This document shows positions 1-5,336 of a DNA stretch of 5,336 nt, in pieces. Origin of the DNA: an uncultured Ruminococcus sp. (GTDB taxonomy: Bacteria > Bacillota > Clostridia > Oscillospirales > Ruminococcaceae); assembly GCA_947177935.1 (NCBI GenBank), contig CAMWWG010000087.1:1-5336 (forward strand). Reading direction: 5' to 3'. A program made the position numbers and the translations under genes. Every line of letters starts with the position of its first letter. Position 1 is the first letter of the stretch. The notes beneath the pieces are model-generated. The model did no database searches, had not been told where the DNA came from, and was given only the letters and a program-made list of their open reading frames with translations.

Positions 1-38
1 ATCTAAAAACCGAAGAATATATCGAATATGTAATTTAA
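1..38 (+). CDS. Possible 3' end of an upstream gene (partial)
   Basis: Reading from base 3, eleven sense codons give a protein-like C-terminal tail (LKTEEYIEYVI) ending in TAA at 36-38. The stop overlaps the AAGGAG ribosome site of the CooS-like gene, a layout common in tight operons. Eleven codons are too few to name a family, and a chance open stretch cannot be excluded. A second frame, from base 2, stays open to a TGA at 59-61 that overlaps the CooS ATG, but its peptide is rich in Arg and Ile and looks less like protein. If the tail is real, the CooS-like gene is not first in its operon. Confidence 0.35.
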   Translation, partial: LKTEEYIEYVI

Positions 39-42
39 GGAG
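37..42 (+). promoter_or_regulatory. Ribosome binding site of the CooS-like gene (long spacing)
   Basis: AAGGAG lies 15 bases before the ATG at 58, longer than the usual 5-10. A weaker AAGAG at 49-53 sits 4 bases before the ATG. No ATG, GTG or TTG lies in frame between the TAA at 31-33 and base 58, so 58 remains the best start. The long gap may mean weak initiation or an unusual start. Confidence 0.5.
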
Positions 43-57
43 CGTAATAAGAGTATT

Positions 58-2160
58 ATGAGAGAACATAACCATAACAATCATAATCATGAACATCATG
101 AGGAGAATATTTCACATATCCATTCCCACAGAAATCTGATCGGATTTGATGAACACGGCATCCCGGTAGTGACTCTGAAAGCCTCCCATCACGGCGGAGA
201 GGAAGACGACAGTCCACAGGCATTTATCAAAGATTACATGAATGCAGTCAGCGAATACCGCAAGACTTTTCCGTCAAAACAGGATGTTATGGAACAGACA
301 CCCGATCCAGCAGTCAGAGAAATGCTGCTCCGGATGGAACAGCTTGGCATTGATACCGCATTTGACAGGTTCGACAAACAGAAACCGCAGTGTAATTTCG
401 GACTGGCTGGTATATGCTGTAAAATCTGTAATATGGGACCTTGCAGAATTACCCAGAAATCTCCGAAAGGTGTCTGCGGTGCGGATGCAGATCTGATCGT
501 AGCGAGAAATCTTTTGCGTTCTGCGGCAGCAGGTGCGGCACAGCATGGAATGCACGCAAGAGAAGTGATGCTTGCATTGAAATATGCGGCGGAGGGAAAA
601 CTGGATGTTCCGATTCTAGGAGAACAAAAAATCAGAAGTACTGCGGAGGCTTTCGGCATTGCACAGAAAGACAGACAGTTAAAAGACGTTGCAAGAGATC
701 TTGCTGATGTGCTTCTTGATGATTTGTCAAGAACCGTTCCGGGAGAATATCAGACAATTTCAGCCTTTGCCGTTCCGGAACGGCAGGAAGTATGGAAAGA
801 ACTGGATATTATTCCCATAAGTGCCTATCATGAAGTATTTGAAGCCTATCATAAATCAGGCTGTGCAACAGATGGCGACTGGAAATCCATCATGCAGCAG
901 TTTCTGAGATGTGGACTTGCCTTTACATTTTCGGGCGTTGTCGGTGCATCCATTGCAACAGACTGCCTTTTCGGCGTCGGTGACAGAGTCACTTCCAAAG
1001 TCAATATCGGTGCATTGAAAAAAGGCTATGTGAACATTGCAGTTCACGGGCATCTTCCCTTGCTTGTCAGTCAGATCGTGGAAGCCGGCAAGCGTGAAGA
1101 TCTGCTGGAACTTGCCAGATCCAAAGGCGCAAAGGGCATTCAATTCTATGGGATCTGCTGTTCTGGACTCTCGGCGATGTATCATTATAATGGCGTGATT
1201 CCGTTGTCTAATGCCGTTTCGGCGGAGCTTGTTCTTGGAACAGGTGCGTTGGATTTATGGGTCGCTGATGTGCAGGATGTCTTTCCGTCTATCATGGAAG
1301 TTGCAAAGTGCTTTAAAACAGTAGTCGTCACAACAAGTGAATCTGCAAGGCTTCCCGGTGCGGAACGGTTTGAATATGATCATCATCATTCTAATATTGG
1401 TGAAACCAAGGCGCTTGCTGAAAAAATCGTAAGACGTGCCATTGAGAGTTTTGAGACCAGAAAAGGAATTCCCGTTTATATACCGCCGTACGAAGTAGAA
1501 GCCGAAGTCGGCTTTTCCGTTGAGTATCTTCACAGAAGATTCGGCAGTATGAAACCGCTGGCAGAGGCTATCAAAAATGGGCAGATTCTTGGTATTGTCA
1601 ATATGGTTGGCTGTAATAATCCGAAAGTTCTGTATGAAAAATGTATTGTTGATGTTGCAGACACACTTCTGAAAAACAATGTATTGATTATTTCCAATGG
1701 CTGTGCATCATTCCCATTGATGAAACTCGGCTATTGTGCAGTTTCAGGAAAAGAAAAAGCCGGTGAAAGTCTGCGTGCATTTCTTGAACCAGATTTACCG
1801 CCTGTATGGCACGTGGGAGAATGTATCGATAATACTCGTTCCAGTGGTATTTTTGCAGGTGTTGCCAATGAACTGGGACATAACATGTATGAACTGCCAT
1901 TTGCATTTTCTTCTCCCGAATGGGGTAATGAAAAAGGCATTGATGCAGCGCTTGGATTCAGGCTGAACGGAATCAGCTCCTATCATTGCGTAGAAGCACA
2001 GATTTACGGTTCTAAGAATGTCATTGAATTTATGAAATATGGCACAAAAGAATTGCTCGGCTCTACCATGAATGTAGATACAGATCCCGTAGCACTTGCA
2101 GAAAAAATAATTGCTGACATGAAGGAAAAACGCAAGATGATTGGCTGGGATCAATCATAA
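58..2160 (+). CDS. cooS: Deviant anaerobic carbon monoxide dehydrogenase (CooS) family protein, possibly a hybrid-cluster oxidoreductase
   Basis: This is a full-length (700 aa) member of the Ni,Fe-CODH catalytic subunit family, cytoplasmic homodimers that interconvert CO and CO2. Residues 1-45 are a His-rich extension. C112 and C120 match the cluster D ligands; C121, C124, C129 and C140 match cluster B. Cluster C ligand positions seen are the VHGH motif (329-332), GICCSG (C367/C368), GCNNP (C519), NGCA (C549) and GEC (C589). The sixth, Cys333 of CODH-II, falls in the motif DYQC, which here reads DVQD, giving Asp407. H163, H166 and K626 match His93, His96 and Lys563, but His99 and His102 are Glu169 and Leu172. 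The frame is intact, so this is not decay. Some CODH-like proteins lacking a cluster C cysteine (CooS-V of Carboxydothermus) are reported to carry an Fe-S-oxo cluster and reduce hydroxylamine. The family call is firm; CO oxidation is doubtful. No CooF, CooC or ACS gene is visible beside it. Confidence 0.95.
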   Translation: MREHNHNNHNHEHHEENISHIHSHRNLIGFDEHGIPVVTLKASHHGGEEDDSPQAFIKDYMNAVSEYRKTFPSKQDVMEQTPDPAVREMLLRMEQLGIDTAFDRFDKQKPQCNFGLAGICCKICNMGPCRITQKSPKGVCGADADLIVARNLLRSAAAGAAQHGMHAREVMLALKYAAEGKLDVPILGEQKIRSTAEAFGIAQKDRQLKDVARDLADVLLDDLSRTVPGEYQTISAFAVPERQEVWKELDIIPISAYHEVFEAYHKSGCATDGDWKSIMQQFLRCGLAFTFSGVVGASIATDCLFGVGDRVTSKVNIGALKKGYVNIAVHGHLPLLVSQIVEAGKREDLLELARSKGAKGIQFYGICCSGLSAMYHYNGVIPLSNAVSAELVLGTGALDLWVADVQDVFPSIMEVAKCFKTVVVTTSESARLPGAERFEYDHHHSNIGETKALAEKIVRRAIESFETRKGIPVYIPPYEVEAEVGFSVEYLHRRFGSMKPLAEAIKNGQILGIVNMVGCNNPKVLYEKCIVDVADTLLKNNVLIISNGCASFPLMKLGYCAVSGKEKAGESLRAFLEPDLPPVWHVGECIDNTRSSGIFAGVANELGHNMYELPFAFSSPEWGNEKGIDAALGFRLNGISSYHCVEAQIYGSKNVIEFMKYGTKELLGSTMNVDTDPVALAEKIIADMKEKRKMIGWDQS

Positions 2161-2162
2161 TC

Positions 2163-2168
2163 AGGAGG
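2163..2168 (+). promoter_or_regulatory. Ribosome binding site that fixes the start of the 127-residue membrane protein
   Basis: A perfect AGGAGG lies 8 bases before ATG 2177. This selects 2177 over an in-frame TTG at 2141, which would lie inside the end of the CooS-like gene and has no comparable site. Confidence 0.9.
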
Positions 2169-2176
2169 TAATTTAT

Positions 2177-2560
2177 ATGGCTTGTTTTATTGTACCTGTT
2201 GCCGAAGCAATTGTTACAACAATTGCTGAAAAAACATTAAAAAAACATGAAGGGAATACAGACAAAAACAATAAAATCCCGTTTTCACAGAAACTCAAGG
2301 TACTCAACGGAATGCTTTGGGGCGGTTCCGGACTACTTGCATTTGAACATCTCTGGCATGGTGAAATTGTACCGTTTTTCCCGTTTCTTACCAACGCCAC
2401 AAATCCGGCAGATTTTGCGGAAATGATGCACGAAATGGCAACTGTCGGAGTTTGTATGTCACTTGTTGTGACAGCTGCATGGGGTGTATCCATGGTATGG
2501 CTTGAAAAAATGAGGAAAAAAGAAATTTCTAAAAAAATTCTTAGGGAGACTGTGACATGA
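2177..2560 (+). CDS. Small membrane protein of unknown function, linked to the CooS-like gene
   Basis: A 127-residue protein that I cannot assign to a named family. The N-terminus (MACFIVPVAEAIVTTI) is hydrophobic or amphipathic and is followed by a charged, polar loop (about residues 18-41). A second hydrophobic stretch (about 42-60) ends in FEHLWHGE, a third (about 89-109) is a clear membrane helix, and a basic Lys/Arg tail (111-123) probably lies in the cytoplasm. H58, H61 and H85 (in MMHEM) flank the membrane segments and could bind a metal or heme, but no known motif is complete. The gene starts 16 bases after the CooS-like stop and its TGA overlaps the next ATG, so the three genes are very probably co-transcribed. 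A role as membrane anchor or electron-transfer partner of the CooS-like protein is inferred from position only. Confidence 0.8.
   Translation: MACFIVPVAEAIVTTIAEKTLKKHEGNTDKNNKIPFSQKLKVLNGMLWGGSGLLAFEHLWHGEIVPFFPFLTNATNPADFAEMMHEMATVGVCMSLVVTAAWGVSMVWLEKMRKKEISKKILRETVT
2543..2548 (+). promoter_or_regulatory. Ribosome binding site of the 99-residue membrane protein
   Basis: AGGGAG, inside the end of the preceding gene and 8 bases before ATG 2557, supports the ATGA overlap start. Confidence 0.7.
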
Positions 2561-2856
2561 CTTTGCTGATTACCGTTTTTTCGGCATTAATTTCTACATT
2601 GCTATGGTATACAAACGAAAAAGCAAGAAAGCTGAAAGTAGGAGGCCTTTGTCTGACGTTCTGGAGTGCATCGCTCATGTGGCTGGTAGATGCTGTTGCG
2701 GAATATCTTGAAGTCGGTGCAGTGTATTTTCAGCCAACTGTACAGGACATGCTGAATGATACTTTTCTTGGACTGTCAGTAATTGCGGTTGCTCTGGTTG
2801 TGTGGATTATAGTAATAGTAATGAAAGACCCTGAAGAAATATGGAAACTGAAATAA
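2557..2856 (+). CDS. Small three-helix membrane protein of unknown function
   Basis: A 99-residue, strongly hydrophobic protein not assigned to a family. Three likely membrane helices are seen: residues 1-18, about 28-48 and about 70-89. A basic loop (EKARKLK, 21-27) separates the first two and suggests it faces the cytoplasm. The second helix contains acidic residues (D45, E49), unusual inside a membrane and compatible with ion or proton handling or with pairing to a partner protein. The C-terminus (KDPEEIWKLK) is polar. Its ATG overlaps the TGA of the preceding gene (ATGA), which suggests translational coupling and roughly equal amounts of the two membrane proteins. It is the last gene before a strong terminator. 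Acting as a complex with its neighbour is an inference. Confidence 0.8.
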   Translation: MTLLITVFSALISTLLWYTNEKARKLKVGGLCLTFWSASLMWLVDAVAEYLEVGAVYFQPTVQDMLNDTFLGLSVIAVALVVWIIVIVMKDPEEIWKLK

Positions 2857-2875
2857 ATTTTGATTTTCTCAACAG

Positions 2876-2920
2876 AAAAATCTCAGTCAGGAATAGCCCG
2901 ACTGAGATTTTTTTAATTTT
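2876..2920 (+). terminator. Rho-independent terminator, probably bidirectional
   Basis: TCTCAGTC (2881-2888) pairs perfectly with GACTGAGA (2900-2907). Two further G-C pairs follow after one mismatch, around an AATAG loop. A flanking A5 (2876-2880) can extend the stem with the T run at 2908-2914, which is also the plus-strand U tract. Read on the minus strand, the same hairpin is followed by TTTTT. It sits 19 bases after the plus-strand cluster and 28 bases beyond the stop of the convergent export gene, so it probably ends both transcripts. Confidence 0.92.
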
Positions 2921-2948
2921 GAAATCCATTAATTTCTGAATATAATCG

Positions 2949-4064
2949 TTATTCGGATTGGCTTGATTTTTCTGAATTTTGTTCTTTTGGAATCTGCGGA
3001 CGGTAACGATTCCGGTATGCCATACGTTTCTGCCAGATTGTCCGGTCTGCAAATCTATAAAACTTCCAGCAGAGCCAGATCAGATAAATCACAGGATAAA
3101 CCGAAAATAAAATACTCAGGAATAACAGCATTGCCGTATCAAAACAGATTATTCTTGCGGCATTTTCCCAGTAAGGATAAGTCACAGTCTCGGCCGTGAC
3201 CAGTTCCCGGATGTGCCGCAGTTGTTCCCATCTCCCGGAAAGAGTATATCTTACCGTATTATCCAGAATGTTTTTCGTGATTTTCTGTCCGTCCTGTTCC
3301 GTTGCCTGTGCAGCTCCGGAATCAATTGCATCAGAAATCAGATTCTTTGCAAAATTTCTGACCGGATTCGGCAGGACAGCTTCATAACAATCAATATGTG
3401 TGCTGGAGGAATCTCCTTGTAATTCCTGATAAAGTGTGTAGGAAAAATAAATTCTTCCGGTATCGCCATAGACTGTTTCTGTTGCATAATCCGTCTCCGG
3501 TTCAATCACACCGGCAATCAGACAAGCCCTGTTCTGAATCCGGATTTCCATGCCGGCAACTTCCGAAGACCCGAACAATTGCCATGCAAGCCTAGTATCT
3601 ATGACAACACGATCCTGCATCAGATCTGATTCCTGAAAATAACTTCCGTCTGCAATCCTGGGCGTGTGCATGATGAAAAAATCTCCCCCCACGACAGTAG
3701 CAAATGCCTGTGCAGATTTTTTACGTGTGCCTGTAATTTCCATCTGTCCGCCTTGTGTGCTGTAACAATCATACCAAAGCCGTGTATCATCCGAACTGAT
3801 CTCCAGCGAGGCAGAAGTCAATTGCGTGTTGATTTGCTCATGCAGAGATGTAATCTGATTCGTGTCAAAATCCGCTTCTTGCCGGAGAAATACACTGATC
3901 TGTGAAAATTTCAGTTCAGAATCTCCCTGCCACCTCTGCGCCGCCTGCTGATGATATAGCAATCCGGAAAGTATTGTACTCAACACTTGCAGGAAAATCA
4001 CAAGAATCACACAGAGTACTGCAAATGAAATTCTCAGAATCTGTGTTTTTTTTAATTTTTTCAA
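2949..4064 (-). CDS. MacB-like periplasmic-core (MacB_PCD) membrane protein of an ABC export system, lacking the FtsX domain
   Basis: A 371-residue protein with a basic N-terminus, one membrane helix (about 10-37), a large extracytoplasmic region (38-303), a hydrophobic stretch of one or two helices (about 304-336) and a basic, polar C-terminal tail. The extracytoplasmic region has the MacB core pattern, best seen at about 136-187: an ADGSYF segment, a VVIDTRLAWQLFG segment, then GMEIRIQ and the strand ending LIAGVI. Ordinary MacB-type permeases continue into an FtsX domain with three more helices; that is missing, so this may be an accessory subunit or a degenerate permease rather than a working channel. 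The start is TTG 4064, one base after the adaptor's stop, with GGAGG 9 bases upstream; the next in-frame Met is near residue 108, past the first helix. Substrate unknown (drug, peptide or lipid). Confidence 0.8.
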   Translation of the reverse strand: MKKLKKTQILRISFAVLCVILVIFLQVLSTILSGLLYHQQAAQRWQGDSELKFSQISVFLRQEADFDTNQITSLHEQINTQLTSASLEISSDDTRLWYDCYSTQGGQMEITGTRKKSAQAFATVVGGDFFIMHTPRIADGSYFQESDLMQDRVVIDTRLAWQLFGSSEVAGMEIRIQNRACLIAGVIEPETDYATETVYGDTGRIYFSYTLYQELQGDSSSTHIDCYEAVLPNPVRNFAKNLISDAIDSGAAQATEQDGQKITKNILDNTVRYTLSGRWEQLRHIRELVTAETVTYPYWENAARIICFDTAMLLFLSILFSVYPVIYLIWLCWKFYRFADRTIWQKRMAYRNRYRPQIPKEQNSEKSSQSE

Positions 4065-4065
4065 A

Positions 4066-5336
4066 TTAATTTTCCTCCATACGGACTTGTGTCCCGGCAG
4101 TCAGCGGCTTTTCAGAATTTGTAATCACAAAATCAGAACTGTTCATATCTCCCTGGACAGCACTGTTGATTTCATCATGTGCCAGAACGGTTACATCACA
4201 CCGGCTTGCGTAATAACGATTCCCTAAAGGCGTATTTTTGGATTTTAATAATAAAATAAATTTTCCGTCATTGTCTTCCATAATGGCACTGGACGGCACA
4301 ACGCAATCATAATTTTGACTAGAACAGGAAATGGAAAGTGCCAGGGACTGTCCGACACTGACATCGCTCCCAGTGATCTCAAAAACCAGTAATTTGTTAG
4401 TGCTTTTGGGATTTTCTGTATCCGGACGGATAGCGGTGAGTTTCGCCGTCACATCATTATAATATTGATTGGTAATTTCTGCTGTAATGCCAACACGCAG
4501 TTTCCTTGCCTGTTCTGCTGTCACAGAGAACTGTGCTGTGTAACCGGAATTCGTCAATGTCAGGCTTGCCAGGGTGTCCCCGTTCATCACGGTATCACCT
4601 GCGGCACAGCTAATAACACTGACAATGCCGTCATTTTTGCTTGTAATTGTCTGTGTGCCGGTATCTTTCCGGAGTTTTTCCAGTTCTGCCTTTTGTTTGT
4701 CAATGGCATTCTGCTGACTTTTTAACTCTAGTTCGTTAATCTGCTGTGTCAGCGTATCTTCTTGTTTCTTTTCAGAGAGTGCCAGGATTAACGCCTGCAA
4801 ATTGCGCTGTTGCTGAGAGACAGCTTCTTCCAGGGATGCAATATCCGTCACGTCGCCGCCCATTCCTGCTTGTTGAGATTCATAACTTGTCACAATTGCC
4901 TGTGCATCTTCCATTTCTGATTTTACAGCATTCAAATCATTCTGAATCAAAGAAGTGATGTTCCCGGCTGCAGATTTGTAATTCTGCTGTGCCTGTTCCA
5001 ATTCCGTCTGCGCCTGTGTCACAGCATTTTTTGCATTCTGCAAATCTGTTTCCATTGCCCGGATTTCTTCCAGTGCCATCCTGGCATTTTCCACATCTTC
5101 ATTTGCATAACGCACTGCCTGCTGTGCATCTTCCATGGCACGTTCCAGATCCGTGAGGGATAATACGACAGAACCCATGTCTTCGGGATTACCCGACGAT
5201 TCTGTGACTTCCGGAATCAGAATGCCGTTCCCCTGATTTTCCTTTGCCGTTTCATAATCTGTTTTGGCTCTCTCATAAGCGATCTGTGCTTTTTCAGCAT
5301 CCCGTTCCAATGCACGGACGGTCTGTTCCTGTTCCG
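4066..5336 (-). CDS. Periplasmic-adaptor-like (MacA/HlyD family) subunit of an ABC exporter, 5' end outside the window
   Basis: The frame is open to the window edge, so the true start, signal or anchor helix and first half of the lipoyl domain are missing. A TTG at 5310 is in frame but is not a convincing start, because the coiled coil continues upstream of it. Counting from that TTG, residues 1-215 are rich in Gln, Glu, Ala and Lys and form long helices typical of the adaptor hairpin, broken near 27-50 by a Gly/Pro/Ser-rich loop. Residues about 218-255 look like the second lipoyl half (SKNDGIVSVIS, AGDTVMNGDTLASL), 256-330 like the beta-barrel, and 331-414 like the membrane-proximal domain (VVPSSAIMEDNDG). 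Such proteins bridge an inner-membrane exporter to the outside and stimulate its ATPase. The ATPase and main permease are presumably encoded nearby, outside the window. Confidence 0.85.
   Translation of the reverse strand, partial: EQEQTVRALERDAEKAQIAYERAKTDYETAKENQGNGILIPEVTESSGNPEDMGSVVLSLTDLERAMEDAQQAVRYANEDVENARMALEEIRAMETDLQNAKNAVTQAQTELEQAQQNYKSAAGNITSLIQNDLNAVKSEMEDAQAIVTSYESQQAGMGGDVTDIASLEEAVSQQQRNLQALILALSEKKQEDTLTQQINELELKSQQNAIDKQKAELEKLRKDTGTQTITSKNDGIVSVISCAAGDTVMNGDTLASLTLTNSGYTAQFSVTAEQARKLRVGITAEITNQYYNDVTAKLTAIRPDTENPKSTNKLLVFEITGSDVSVGQSLALSISCSSQNYDCVVPSSAIMEDNDGKFILLLKSKNTPLGNRYYASRCDVTVLAHDEINSAVQGDMNSSDFVITNSEKPLTAGTQVRMEEN
4074..4078 (-). promoter_or_regulatory. Ribosome binding site that decides a TTG start
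   Basis: GGAGG on the minus strand lies within the last codons of the adaptor gene, 9 bases before TTG 4064. No ATG or GTG is available in frame nearby, so the site is the main support for the TTG start and suggests coupled translation of the two genes. Confidence 0.8.

Noticed and set aside
17..35. AT-rich stretch resembling a -10 promoter element before the CooS-like gene
   Set aside because: No matching -35 element at proper spacing and probable overlap with an upstream coding end; background AT richness explains it.
234..659. A 141-codon minus-strand open frame inside the CooS-like gene
   Set aside because: It lies wholly antisense to a clearly conserved coding region with known cluster motifs, and its translation shows no domain pattern.
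1381..1392. Second His cluster (HHH at residues 442-444) in the CooS-like protein
   Set aside because: It lies in the folded core region, where as far as I recall CODHs often carry a His/acid-rich segment, so it is not counted as part of the unusual N-terminal extension.
2921..2936. Short inverted repeat GAAAT/ATTTC between the terminator and the minus-strand gene end
   Set aside because: Only five A/T-rich pairs; too weak to be called a second terminator or an operator.
5308..5310. TTG as a true start of the adaptor gene
   Set aside because: The frame continues open to the window edge with the same Gln/Glu-rich helix, and a MacA-like protein needs an N-terminal anchor and first lipoyl half before the hairpin.
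1..5336. CRISPR array, tRNA, rRNA, insertion sequence or attachment site
   Set aside because: No spaced direct repeats, transposase-like frame, terminal inverted repeats or tRNA-like folds were recognised on either strand by eye.

Overview
The window looks like chromosomal DNA of an anaerobic, Gram-positive, Clostridia-like bacterium. That placement is an inference from three things: moderate-to-low G+C, strong AGGAGG-type ribosome sites with some TTG starts, and an oxygen-sensitive CODH-family enzyme next to a MacA/MacB-like exporter typical of Firmicutes. A Ruminococcus-like gut or rumen Clostridium would fit, but the sequence alone does not fix the genus.

Left half (1-2920, plus strand): a compact cluster. 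The probable last codons of an upstream gene end at base 38. Then comes a 700-residue protein of the Ni,Fe carbon monoxide dehydrogenase (CooS) family. A clean AGGAGG site 16 bases after it starts a 127-residue membrane protein, whose stop overlaps the start of a 99-residue membrane protein in an ATGA junction. A strong hairpin terminator closes the cluster. The CooS-like protein is deviant. The B and D iron-sulfur cluster cysteines are all present, and so are five of the six cluster C ligand positions, but the position of Cys333 (Carboxydothermus hydrogenoformans CODH-II numbering) is Asp407. Two of the four proton-channel histidines are also replaced, and the N-terminus carries a His-rich extension. 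CODH-like proteins lacking a canonical cluster C cysteine include CooS-V of C. hydrogenoformans, reported to hold an iron-sulfur-oxo hybrid cluster and to reduce hydroxylamine. This protein may therefore not be a CO dehydrogenase, and the two small membrane proteins are candidate partners.

Right half (2949-5336, minus strand): two genes of an export operon running convergently toward the same terminator. The 5' one is a periplasmic-adaptor-like (MacA/HlyD type) protein, truncated by the window edge. One base after its stop begins a MacB-periplasmic-core protein with only two membrane segments and no FtsX permease domain. The ATPase and main permease are not in the window and probably lie upstream, beyond base 5336.

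The halves share only the bidirectional terminator, and nothing suggests they work together. The best candidate for an undescribed system is the deviant CooS with its two co-transcribed membrane proteins.
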